Both the position numbers and the translations under genes were made by a program. Shown here piece after piece: positions 1-5,966 of a stretch of 5,966 bases of DNA (position 1 is the first letter of the stretch; each line of letters opens with the position of its first letter). The notes under the pieces were generated by a model, which saw only the letters and a list, made by a program, of their open reading frames with translations, ran no database searches and was not told the origin of the DNA. This DNA is from a bacterium (lineage in GTDB: Bacteria > Actinomycetota > Acidimicrobiia > Acidimicrobiales > CATQHL01), in assembly GCA_028819945.1 (NCBI GenBank), contig JAPPKQ010000437.1:1-5966 (forward strand), written 5' to 3'.

Positions 1-1247
1 AAGCTGAAACGACCGAAGCACCCGAAGCTGAAACGACCGAAGCACCCGAAGCTGAGACGACCGAGGAACCTGTAGCTGAGGAACCCGCGGCCGAAACGAC
101 CGAGGAACCCGCGGCCGAGGTTCCCGCCGCCGGGGAGCCGAAGAAGGACGCCCCCGAGTCCCGGGCCGGTGACAAGGCCGCCCCCGAACCCGGTGCGGGA
201 ATCGGCACGCCGATCCCGTCGGTCGCCACCACCGGGGGGCTGAACAGCGGGGACATCGTCTCGGGGGTCGTCACGGCGGTGGAACGCCGGGAGGTGGAGT
301 TGGACCTGGGGTCGGGGCGCCGCGGCGTCATCGGGAGCCGCCACTGGACGGCGGGACTGGACGTGGACCTCACCGGCGAGGTGCAGGTCGGCGACCCCGT
401 CGAGGCGGCCGTGCTGGTGCGCGAGGATCACAAGCAGCGCATCGTCCTCTCCCGGAGTTGGGGGCGCCAGCAACGAGCCTGGGAGCTGGCCGAGAACGCC
501 CGCAAGACCGGCGAGATCATCTCGGGCACCGTGACCGATGCCGTCGCAGCCGGCCTCACCGTGGACATCGGCATCCGGGCATTCGTGCCGGCCTCGATGG
601 CGGGCGACGACGACCTCGAAGCGCTCGTGGGCACCGAGGTGGATTGCAAGGTCACCGAGGTGAACCAACTCAAGGGCCGCTGCATCCTGTCCCGCAAGGC
701 CGCGCTGCGAACCCGCGACCGGCAGGCCGCCCGCAAGCGCCTCTCCGAGCTGTCTCCGGGCACGAAGCTGCGCGTCAGGATCACGAAGGTCGAGGATTTC
801 GGGGCGCTGGTGATGGCCGAAGGGAACCTCCGGGGCCGCATCCGCCGCAGTGAGTTGAGTTGGTTCCGGGTCCGCCGACCCGGCGACGTCGTAGCGGTGG
901 GAGACGAGGTGGAGGCCGTGGTCCTGCACACCGCTCCCGCCAAGATGAACCTCGACCTGTCGCTGCGGACCGGCGACGATCCCCTCAAGACGATTCGACC
1001 CGGCGAGCGCCACGAGGCCACAGTCGTCTCGCTCGCCCCGTTCGGGGCGTTCGTGACCGTCGGCGACGGGATCAAGGGGCTGGTGCCGACCGCAGAACTC
1101 GCCGAAGCGCCCATCCGCCATCCCCGGGAGGTGGTAGTGCCCGGGGACAGCGTGCTTGCCGAGGTCACCAAGGTGGACCGCCAGCGCCGCGATCTGGAGT
1201 TCTCGGTGAATCTGGCGGTGCTGGTGCGCCCTGCCGATCAGGAGTGA
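1..1247 (+). CDS. Ribosomal protein S1-like RNA-binding protein with four S1 domains (5'-truncated by the window)
   Basis: The reading frame is open from the left edge (first full codon at 3) to TGA at 1245-1247, giving 414 visible residues with no start in view; the GTG at 279 falls inside the first S1 domain and is not the real start. Residues 1-39 are an acidic Ala-Glu-Thr-Thr-Glu-x-Pro repeat and 40-80 a Pro/Ala/Lys linker. Four S1 (OB-fold) domains follow at about 81-152, 169-231, 251-322 and 333-402. Domain 2 (SGTVTDAVAAGLTVDIG, then FVPAS, then LSRKA) and domain 3 (SELSW, VVAVGDEV) align in order with domains of bacterial RpsA; domain 4 has PFGAFV and GDGIKGLV. S1 proteins bind single-stranded mRNA on the 30S subunit and help initiation. 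The usual GLVHISEL signature is eroded (GRIRRSELS in domain 3, GLVPTAELA in domain 4), so this may be a diverged paralog rather than the housekeeping S1; I therefore give no symbol. It converges on guaA, with 21 bases between the stops. Confidence 0.88.
   Translation, partial: AETTEAPEAETTEAPEAETTEEPVAEEPAAETTEEPAAEVPAAGEPKKDAPESRAGDKAAPEPGAGIGTPIPSVATTGGLNSGDIVSGVVTAVERREVELDLGSGRRGVIGSRHWTAGLDVDLTGEVQVGDPVEAAVLVREDHKQRIVLSRSWGRQQRAWELAENARKTGEIISGTVTDAVAAGLTVDIGIRAFVPASMAGDDDLEALVGTEVDCKVTEVNQLKGRCILSRKAALRTRDRQAARKRLSELSPGTKLRVRITKVEDFGALVMAEGNLRGRIRRSELSWFRVRRPGDVVAVGDEVEAVVLHTAPAKMNLDLSLRTGDDPLKTIRPGERHEATVVSLAPFGAFVTVGDGIKGLVPTAELAEAPIRHPREVVVPGDSVLAEVTKVDRQRRDLEFSVNLAVLVRPADQE
3..119 (+). 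repeat. In-frame 24-bp tandem repeat encoding an AETTExPx tail
   Basis: Bases 3-26 and 27-50 are identical 24-bp units encoding AETTEAPE. Unit 51-74 is a diverged copy (AETTEEPV), 75-89 is a shortened unit (AEEPA), and 90-113 is another copy (AETTEEPA). A 17-bp stretch at 78-94 recurs exactly at 102-118, again with 24-bp spacing. The bases at 1-2 match the end of a unit, so the array probably continues to the left of the window. Because the unit is a multiple of three, copy gain or loss would change tail length without a frameshift. The array uses GAA, GCT and ACG codons that are rarer in the S1 domains downstream. Confidence 0.9.
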
Positions 1248-1275
1248 GTCAGGCGAGGGCGGGGCGACTCACTCC
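1241..1275. terminator. Perfect 10-bp inverted repeat shared by two convergent stop codons (candidate bidirectional terminator)
   Basis: GGAGTGAGTC at 1241-1250 is the exact reverse complement of GACTCACTCC at 1266-1275, with a purine-rich 15-base loop at 1251-1265. The left arm holds the TGA of the S1-like gene (1245-1247) and the right arm holds the TGA of guaA (1269-1271, - strand), so both genes end in GAG-TGA-GTC. The hairpin would form in transcripts from either strand. No T-run follows on either side, so it is not a classical intrinsic terminator; U-tract-less hairpins have been proposed as terminators in actinobacteria. The stem is seen directly; the terminator role is inferred. Confidence 0.5.
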
Positions 1276-2816
1276 CATTCGATGGTGCCGGGGGGCTTCG
1301 AGGTGATGTCGTAGGCGACCCTGTTGACCCCGGAAACCTCGGCCACGATCCGACTCGCCATGGTCTCCAGGACGTCGTAGGGCAGGCGCGCGAAGTCGGC
1401 CGTCATGGCGTCCGCGCTTGTCACGGCCCGGATCACGATCGGGTGACCGTAGGTGCGCTCGTCACCCATCACGCCCACCGAGCGAACCTCCAGCAGCACG
1501 GCCAGCACCTGCCACACGTCCCGGCCCAAACCGGCGCGGTGGATCTCGGCACGCACGATGGCGTCCGCGGCACGCACCGTCTCGACCCGCTCGCGCGTCA
1601 CCTCCCCGACGATGCGCACGGCCAGCCCCGGACCGGGGAACGGATGCCGCCAGACCACTTCGGGGGGCAGACCCAGCTGCTCGCCGACCAGCCGCACCTC
1701 GTCCTTGAACAGGTTCCGCAGCGGCTCGGTGAGTTCCAGCCGCATGTCGGCGGGAAGCCCGCCGACGTTGTGGTGGCTCTTGATGCGGGCCGCCACGTCG
1801 CCGCCGGACTCGATGACGTCGGGGTACAGCGTCCCCTGCACGAGGAAGTCCACGTCACCGAGGGCTCGGGCCTCCGCCTCGAAGACACGCACGAACAACT
1901 CGCCGATGATGCGCCGCTTCGCCTCCGGGTCGGCGACGCCTGCGAGCGCCGCCAGGAACCGGTCGGCGGCATCCACGAACACGAACCCGTCGCCGCCGAA
2001 GGTCTCGCGCACCTGATCGCTCTCGCCGGCGCGCATCAGCCCGGTGTCGACGAACACGCAGGTGAGGCGGTCACCGATGGCCTCGCGCACCAATGATGCG
2101 GCAACAGCCGAGTCGACGCCTCCCGACAGGCCGCAGACCGCACGGCCGGCGCCCACCTGCGCCCGGATCGCCGCGACCGAGGTCTCGACGATGCAGTCGG
2201 GGGTCCATGCGGGGGCGCAGCAACAGGCCTCGTACAGGAAGTTCTCGAGCATGCGCTGGCCGTGGGGGGTGTGCGCCACCTCGGGATGGAACTGCACGCC
2301 GAAGAGGCCGGCGGGATGCTCGAATGCGGCGGCGGGCGAGTCGGCGGTGACGGCAGTCACCGCTGCGCCTTCCGGCGGCCGCACGACGGCGTCGCGGTGG
2401 CTCATCCAGACCTGCTGGTCGGCGGGCAGGTCGGCTGAGACGACCGTCCCCGGCCCGGTCACGTGGAGTTCCACCCTGCCGTACTCCGCCAGACCGCTGC
2501 GGTCCACCTTGCCGCCCAGTTCGTGGGCCAGGAGTTGCGCCCCGTAGCAGATGCCCAGCACCGGAATCCCCAGCGACAGGATCTCGGGGTCGAGCCGGGG
2601 GGCGCCGGAGGTGTGCACCGACTCGGGTCCGCCGCTGAGGATCAGCCCGGCCGGGCGGCGGTCGCGCACCCGCGTCGCGCTGATGTCGTGCGGGACGATC
2701 TCGCTGTAGACGCTGGCCTCGCGCACCCGCCGGGCGATCAACTGGGCGTACTGGGCGCCGAAGTCCACCACCAGCACGCCGCCACGCCGTCCGGCGGCGT
2801 CGACGGTTGCCGTCAC
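1269..2816 (-). CDS. guaA: GMP synthase (glutamine-hydrolysing)
   Basis: This enzyme converts XMP, ATP and glutamine to GMP, the last step of de novo guanine nucleotide synthesis in the cytoplasm. The 515-residue protein has the standard length and layout. A class I glutamine amidotransferase domain (about 13-200) has the nucleophile Cys90 in GICYGAQLL and His177/Glu179 in FHPEV. An ATP pyrophosphatase domain (about 207-390) has the P-loop LSGGVDS at 230-236 and [11 protein letters not shown] at 345-354. The C-terminal dimerisation domain contains [12 protein letters not shown] from 391 and the family's typical ending KPPGTIEWE. All expected catalytic residues are present. The GTG start at 2816-2814 overlaps the guaB3 stop as GTGA, and the 14 bases before it show no convincing Shine-Dalgarno, so translation is probably coupled to guaB3. 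[12 protein letters not shown], near the usual N-terminus of the family, begins at residue 14, which supports this start. Confidence 0.98.
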   Translation of the reverse strand: MTATVDAAGRRGGVLVVDFGAQYAQLIARRVREASVYSEIVPHDISATRVRDRRPAGLILSGGPESVHTSGAPRLDPEILSLGIPVLGICYGAQLLAHELGGKVDRSGLAEYGRVELHVTGPGTVVSADLPADQQVWMSHRDAVVRPPEGAAVTAVTADSPAAAFEHPAGLFGVQFHPEVAHTPHGQRMLENFLYEACCCAPAWTPDCIVETSVAAIRAQVGAGRAVCGLSGGVDSAVAASLVREAIGDRLTCVFVDTGLMRAGESDQVRETFGGDGFVFVDAADRFLAALAGVADPEAKRRIIGELFVRVFEAEARALGDVDFLVQGTLYPDVIESGGDVAARIKSHHNVGGLPADMRLELTEPLRNLFKDEVRLVGEQLGLPPEVVWRHPFPGPGLAVRIVGEVTRERVETVRAADAIVRAEIHRAGLGRDVWQVLAVLLEVRSVGVMGDERTYGHPIVIRAVTSADAMTADFARLPYDVLETMASRIVAEVSGVNRVAYDITSKPPGTIEWE

Positions 2817-3976
2817 AGGCCCATGCCGACGCCCTGGTGGTGCTGCAGAGCCTTGCCTTCGGTGGCGATCGACGGCGCCACCATCACGTCGGCCTTCTGC
2901 AGCTCCTTGAGCGTGGCGTAGCCGCTGGCCGCCATGGTGGTCGACAGGGCGCCGAACAGGTTGCTGCGCCCGTCGGCCTCCCGGGCCGGTCCCAGCAGGA
3001 TCTCCTCCAGCGAGGCGCGCCGGCCCACGTGCACGCGGGCGCCGCGGGGCAGCGCCGCATGCGGTGTGGCCATGCCCCAGTGGTAGCCGCCGCCGGGGGC
3101 CTCGAGGGCAGCCGCCAGCGGCGAACCCAGCATCACTGCGTCGGCTCCGCAGGCGACGGCCTTGGCGATGTCGCCGCCGGTGGCCATGCCGCCGTCGGCG
3201 ATGAGATGCACATACACGCCGGTCTCATCCAGGTGGCGCATGCGGGCGGCTCGCACGTCGGCGATGGCGGTGGCCTGGGGCACGCCGATGCCCAGAACGC
3301 CGCGGGACGTGCAGGCGGCACCCGGCCCCACGCCCACCAGCACACCGGAGGCTCCGGTGCGCATGAGGTGCAGGCCGGCCTCGTGGCTGGCGCAGCCGCC
3401 CACCACGACCGGCATCGGCAGCTCGCGCACCACCTTCTTGAGGTTCAGCGGCTTGCGGGCCTTGGACTTGTGTTCGGCGGTCACCACCGTGCCCTGGATC
3501 ACCAGCAGGTCCACCTCGGCGGCGGCTAGGTGGTCGAGCAGCTTCCTGGCCCGCTGCGGCGTCACGGCGGCGCTGACGAGTGGGGCGTGCTCCCTCATCT
3601 GGCGCACGCGCTCGCCGATCAGCTCCGGGATGAGCGGCGCCGCGTAGACCTCCTGCATCCGGGCCGTGGCCTCGCCGTCGGGCGCGCTCCGGATCGCCTC
3701 GAAAGCCGGGGCCGGGTCCTCGTAGCGGGTCCACAGGCCCTCGATGTTCAGCACGCCGATGCCCCCCAGCTTCCCGATGAGCCCCGCCGTCTCGGGCGAC
3801 ACCACGCTGTCCATGGCCGAGGCCAGCAGCGGCAACGGCAGGCGGTAGGCGTCGATCTCCCAGGAGATGTCCACGTCGTCGGGATCGCGGGTGCGCCGGG
3901 CGGGCACGATGGTGATCTCGTCGAGCCCGTAGGCCCGCCGACCGCTCTTCCCGAAACCGATCTCGATGTCCGCCAC
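2813..3976 (-). CDS. guaB3: GuaB3 family IMP dehydrogenase-related protein (no CBS domains)
   Basis: A 387-residue TIM-barrel protein of the IMPDH/GMP reductase superfamily, GuaB3 type. Visible in the mature numbering are the N-terminal [26 protein letters not shown] typical of GuaB3 (an IMPDH would start differently), SAMDSVVSP at 53-61, the catalytic-loop [11 protein letters not shown] with candidate nucleophile Cys222, IADGG with Asp261, and the AVMLGSPLA phosphate-binding stretch near 280. The paired CBS (Bateman) regulatory domains of ordinary IMPDH are absent. The mobile-flap region reads [13 protein letters not shown], the GuaB3 form. IMPDH oxidises IMP to XMP with NAD+; a cyanobacterial GuaB3 has been shown to be an IMPDH, whereas many actinobacterial copies are uncharacterised. 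I chose GTG at 3976 rather than the upstream ATG at 4042: a strong GGGGAGG lies 8 bases before it and homologs start at this MADIEIG-like sequence. The stop overlaps the guaA start. Confidence 0.93.
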   Translation of the reverse strand: MADIEIGFGKSGRRAYGLDEITIVPARRTRDPDDVDISWEIDAYRLPLPLLASAMDSVVSPETAGLIGKLGGIGVLNIEGLWTRYEDPAPAFEAIRSAPDGEATARMQEVYAAPLIPELIGERVRQMREHAPLVSAAVTPQRARKLLDHLAAAEVDLLVIQGTVVTAEHKSKARKPLNLKKVVRELPMPVVVGGCASHEAGLHLMRTGASGVLVGVGPGAACTSRGVLGIGVPQATAIADVRAARMRHLDETGVYVHLIADGGMATGGDIAKAVACGADAVMLGSPLAAALEAPGGGYHWGMATPHAALPRGARVHVGRRASLEEILLGPAREADGRSNLFGALSTTMAASGYATLKELQKADVMVAPSIATEGKALQHHQGVGMGL

Positions 3977-3984
3977 CGCTCGCA

Positions 3985-3991
3985 CCTCCCC
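3985..3991 (-). promoter_or_regulatory. Shine-Dalgarno of guaB3 that decides its GTG start
   Basis: Read on the - strand this is GGGGAGG, followed by 8 bases and then GTG at 3976-3974. It is the best ribosome binding site in the window and sits inside the longer open frame that begins at 4042, arguing that the extra 22 codons are not translated. Confidence 0.8.
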
Positions 3992-4001
3992 TTGCGGGGA
4001 G
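3986..4001 (-). promoter_or_regulatory. Hairpin with GCAA tetraloop overlapping the guaB3 ribosome binding site
   Basis: On the - strand the bases read CTCCCC-GCAA-GGGGAG, a perfect 6-bp stem with five G-C pairs closed by a GNRA tetraloop. The 3' arm is the guaB3 Shine-Dalgarno itself, so folding would hide it from the ribosome. The structure is seen in sequence; any regulatory effect on guaB3, and through coupling on guaA, is inference. Confidence 0.5.
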
Positions 4002-4060
4002 CATAGGCAGCGCACACTGCCGTCGGTGGCACCCTCCGGCACCGCCCGGGCAATCGGGGA

Positions 4061-5530
4061 TCAGAGGTTGGCGGCTGCTTCGGTGATGGCCTCCCAGGCG
4101 GCCTCGACGTGGTGGGCGCGGGTGGCCACGGTCCCCACCGACAGGCGCAGCGTGTAGCGGCCGTCCAGGACGGTGTGGGTGAGGTAGAAGCGTCCCGAGT
4201 CGTTCAGCGCCGCCAGGATGCGCCGATTGGCGTCGTCGCCTCCCCGGTGGCGGAAGCAGACCAGGTTGAGCGGCGCCGGTGCGGCCAAGATGAAGTCGGG
4301 ATCGGCACGCACCCAGCCGGCGAACTGCTGCGCCCAAGCCACGCCCGAGCGGATGTGCGCCTGCAGGCCCTCGGCCCCGTACCAGCGCAGCACCAGCCAG
4401 AGCTTCAGCGAGCGGAAGCGGCGCCCCAGCGGCACCTGCCAGTCCCTGTAGTCGATCACCGTCCCCTTGTCGCTCTCGGGGTTGCGGAGGTACTCGGGCG
4501 TGACGCCGAGGGCGCCGGTGAGGGCCTCGCGGTCGGCGACCCACATGGCCGTGCAGTCCAGGTTGGTGAGCAGCCACTTGTGCGGGTTGAAGCAGTAGCT
4601 GTCCACCGCGCCGAGGCCGCGGTTCACGAAGCGATACTCGGGGCACACCGCCGCCGCGCCGGCGAGGGCGCCGTCGACGTGCGTCCACATCCCCTCGGCG
4701 CCGGCGATGGCCGCCAGGCGCGCCACCGGGTCGAACGCCAGGGAGGAGGTCGTCCCGACTGTCGCAACCACCGCGCATGGCACCAGACCCGCGGCGCGGT
4801 CGGCGGCGACTGAGGCGGCGAGGGCCTCCGGGCTCATGGCGTATGTGGGGTCGCTGTCGACGTAGCGGACGCGGTCGGCGCCGAACCCGGCGATGCGGGC
4901 GCTCTTGTAGATGGACGAGTGGGCGTGCTCGGAGGTGTACACCACCAGATCGGCGAGGCTCGCCCCCGAAGTGGTGGAGAGCGCCCGCTCGCGGGCCGCC
5001 ACCAGAGCGCAGAGGCCCGAGCTCGAGGCCGAGTCCTGGATCACCCCGCCGCCGGAGGAGTCGCTGCGGAAGCGCCGCGGCAGCCCGCAGAGATCCACCA
5101 GCCAGTCCATCACCCGGGTCTCGAGTTCGGTGCACGCCGGGCTGGAGGCCCAGAGCATCCCCTGAACGCCGAGGCCCGACGACAGCAGGTCGCCCAGGAT
5201 GGCGGGACCGGTGGCGGGTGAGGGGAAGAAGGCGAAGAACCCCGGCGCCTGCCAGTGCGTGAGACCCGGCACGATGACCCGGTCGAGGTCCTCCAGGACA
5301 CTGTCGAACCCCTCCGGCTCGGCCGGAGGCACCACCGGAATCCCCGCCGCCACCTCGCCGGGACTCACCTGCGAGAGCACCGGGAAGCTCTCGATCCGCT
5401 CGTGGTACCCGGCCACCCAGTCCAGGAACCGCTCACCCCAGAGACGCAGCTCGTCGGGCGTCATGTGCGGCGCCGCCGGGGTGTGATCGACCGCCGGGGT
5501 GTGATCGGCCTCGTGACTTTCGGTGATCAT
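4061..5530 (-). CDS. PLP-dependent aromatic-L-amino-acid decarboxylase family protein
   Basis: A 489-residue group II (fold type I) pyridoxal-phosphate decarboxylase, the length of DDC/TDC enzymes that turn aromatic amino acids into amines and CO2. Family landmarks occur in order: THWQAPGFFAFFPSPATGP near 91-109, GVQGMLWASSPACTELE at 121-137, AHSS with the cofactor-stacking His204, HVDGALAG with Asp286 for the pyridine nitrogen, NPHKWLLTNLDC with Schiff-base Lys318, and DYRDWQVPLGRRFRSLK from 360. Tyr347 aligns with human DDC Tyr332, whose presence favours decarboxylation over the aldehyde-forming reaction. Gly369 aligns with the Gly that in plant enzymes goes with indolic substrates; applying that here is tentative. 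HVDGALAG departs from the common HVDAAYAG. The ATG at 5530 has a weak AGGA (5534-5537) only 3 bases away; an ATG at 5464 (residue 23) would drop a DHTPA repeat and still keep the whole fold. The substrate (Trp, Tyr, Phe, L-DOPA or other) is unknown. The gap to guaB3 is 84 bases with no clear terminator. Confidence 0.93.
   Translation of the reverse strand: MITESHEADHTPAVDHTPAAPHMTPDELRLWGERFLDWVAGYHERIESFPVLSQVSPGEVAAGIPVVPPAEPEGFDSVLEDLDRVIVPGLTHWQAPGFFAFFPSPATGPAILGDLLSSGLGVQGMLWASSPACTELETRVMDWLVDLCGLPRRFRSDSSGGGVIQDSASSSGLCALVAARERALSTTSGASLADLVVYTSEHAHSSIYKSARIAGFGADRVRYVDSDPTYAMSPEALAASVAADRAAGLVPCAVVATVGTTSSLAFDPVARLAAIAGAEGMWTHVDGALAGAAAVCPEYRFVNRGLGAVDSYCFNPHKWLLTNLDCTAMWVADREALTGALGVTPEYLRNPESDKGTVIDYRDWQVPLGRRFRSLKLWLVLRWYGAEGLQAHIRSGVAWAQQFAGWVRADPDFILAAPAPLNLVCFRHRGGDDANRRILAALNDSGRFYLTHTVLDGRYTLRLSVGTVATRAHHVEAAWEAITEAAANL
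5473..5507 (-). repeat. 17-bp direct repeat with 18-bp period inside the decarboxylase N-terminus
   Basis: The same 17 bases (CCGCCGGGGTGTGATCG on the + strand) occur at 5473-5489 and 5491-5507. On the coding strand the duplication produces DHTPAV-DHTPAA at residues 10-20, ahead of the conserved fold. The period of exactly six codons keeps the frame. Confidence 0.85.
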
Positions 5531-5646
5531 GAGTCCTGTCTACCGTCTCGACCGGCGTTGCAGCACGGGCGGGTCGCTGCGGCCGGCCCGACATGGGGGG
5601 CACCGTGCACATCCGCGGACCGGCGGAGGCACCGGACGTCGCCCGG

Positions 5647-5966
5647 TCAGCGGGGTGAGCCGGGCACGGCCCCGGTGGCGATCACGAGCAGTTGCCGCAG
5701 GATCGCCGCGGTGGCGCCCCAGATGGTGTCGCCGGGGATCTCGAAGAAGTTGATCGGCCGCATGCTGCCGTCCCGCGGCCAGAGTTCCTGGCGGTAGACG
5801 CCCGGCACCAGGAGTTCGCTCAGCGGCACGTGGAGGATCTTCTCCACCTCGGCGGGTTCGGGCCGCAACCCGGCGGGACGCCCGGCAGGGAGCTCAGCCA
5901 CGTAGGAGTGAACGAGCGAGTCGCTGCCCACGGTGAAGAACGGGTCCAGCTCGCCGATGCGGGTCG
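5647..5966 (-). CDS. NUDIX hydrolase, CoA pyrophosphatase-like (N-terminus outside the window)
   Basis: The frame is open from the right edge to TGA at 5649-5647, giving about 106 residues of the C-terminal part. Visible features match the C-terminal half of the NudL-type CoA pyrophosphatase group: a beta strand SLVHSYVAELPAG, then EPAEVEKILHVPLSELLVPGVYRQE, and the ending IWGATAAILRQLL, where IWGATA is the family's hallmark tail. Members hydrolyse CoA or acyl-CoA to 3',5'-ADP and phosphopantetheine. The NUDIX box with the metal-binding glutamates (GX5EX7REUXEEXGU) would lie beyond the right edge and cannot be checked, so catalytic competence is not shown. The GTG at 5931 is internal and not the start, because the homologous TRIGELDPFFTV stretch continues upstream. 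It lies 116 bases upstream of the decarboxylase on the same strand; a shared transcript is possible but not demonstrated. Confidence 0.8.
   Translation of the reverse strand, partial: TRIGELDPFFTVGSDSLVHSYVAELPAGRPAGLRPEPAEVEKILHVPLSELLVPGVYRQELWPRDGSMRPINFFEIPGDTIWGATAAILRQLLVIATGAVPGSPR

Noticed and set aside
428..1171. A 247-codon - strand frame opposite the S1-like gene
   Set aside because: Ser/Arg/Thr-rich, no recognisable domain, fully antisense to the S1 domains, which show clear protein-level conservation.
1443..2096. A 217-codon + strand frame opposite guaA (also 2807-3529 opposite guaB3 and 4109-4813 opposite the decarboxylase)
   Set aside because: These are antisense shadows of well-supported genes with His/Gly/Ala/Arg-rich composition, no motif and no ribosome binding site worth noting.
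4000..4005. TATGCT on the - strand as a -10 element for guaB3
   Set aside because: It matches a loose TAnnnT pattern, but no -35-like hexamer stands 16-18 bases upstream. It would also place the transcription start inside the ribosome-site hairpin, so it and the hairpin idea exclude each other. Too weak to list.
3977..4042. Upstream ATG at 4042 as the guaB3 start
   Set aside because: It adds 22 residues unlike GuaB3 homologs, while the GTG at 3976 has a strong Shine-Dalgarno 8 bases away.
4021..4060. CGGTG/CACCG inverted repeat downstream of the decarboxylase as a terminator
   Set aside because: The stem is only 5 bp with an 11-base loop and no T-run; not distinguishable from chance here.
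3225..5135. A 636-codon open frame on the - strand spanning parts of both the decarboxylase and guaB3
   Set aside because: It is rich in Arg, Gly, Pro and Ala, shows no family motif, and lies in another frame across two clearly recognisable genes and the gap between them. Long stop-free shadow frames are expected in DNA this G/C-rich.
5531..5646. Gap between the NUDIX gene and the decarboxylase searched for a terminator or promoter
   Set aside because: Only short G/C palindromes such as GGCCGGCC and 4-5-bp stems with long loops were seen, with no T-run and no convincing -35/-10 pair. This is background for such base composition.
1..5966. A hidden novel system such as a defence island, biosynthetic cluster, retron or CRISPR array
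   Set aside because: All sizeable frames resolve to known housekeeping or metabolic families, spacing is tight, and no spaced repeats, transposase, reverse transcriptase or integrase signatures were seen.

Overview
The window is GC-rich, with coding third positions mostly G or C, several GTG starts and very little non-coding DNA. It looks like an actinobacterial chromosome. A GuaB3-type IMP dehydrogenase-related gene and the actinobacterial flavour of the proteins fit Actinomycetota. An uncultured member of a class such as Acidimicrobiia is possible, but that placement is inference from protein style and no marker here proves it.

Layout. On the + strand, from the left edge to about 1247, runs the 3' part of a gene for a ribosomal-S1-like protein: an Ala/Glu/Thr/Pro repeat tail followed by four S1 RNA-binding domains. 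Its start lies outside the window. Facing it on the - strand is a co-directional run of four genes, in transcription order from the right edge: a NUDIX hydrolase that looks like a CoA pyrophosphatase (only its C-terminal part is inside), a group II PLP-dependent aromatic-L-amino-acid decarboxylase, guaB3 (an IMP dehydrogenase-related protein without CBS domains) and guaA (GMP synthase). The two strands converge at about 1247-1269. There a perfect 10-bp inverted repeat contains both stop codons.

How the genes work together. GuaB3 and GuaA form a clear functional pair. Their genes overlap by four bases (GTGA) and would catalyse consecutive steps IMP to XMP to GMP, if this GuaB3 is an active IMP dehydrogenase. 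The decarboxylase and the NUDIX gene lie on the same strand with gaps of 84 and 116 bases and have no obvious metabolic link to purines. The S1-like protein is an RNA-binding translation-type factor on the opposite strand.

This is mostly ordinary core-genome sequence. No mobile element, CRISPR array, RNA gene or defence system was seen. The points worth a second look are small: the shared stop-codon hairpin, a GNRA-type hairpin that would mask the guaB3 ribosome binding site, the tight guaB3-guaA coupling, the repeat tail and divergence of the S1 protein, and active-site and N-terminal peculiarities of the decarboxylase.
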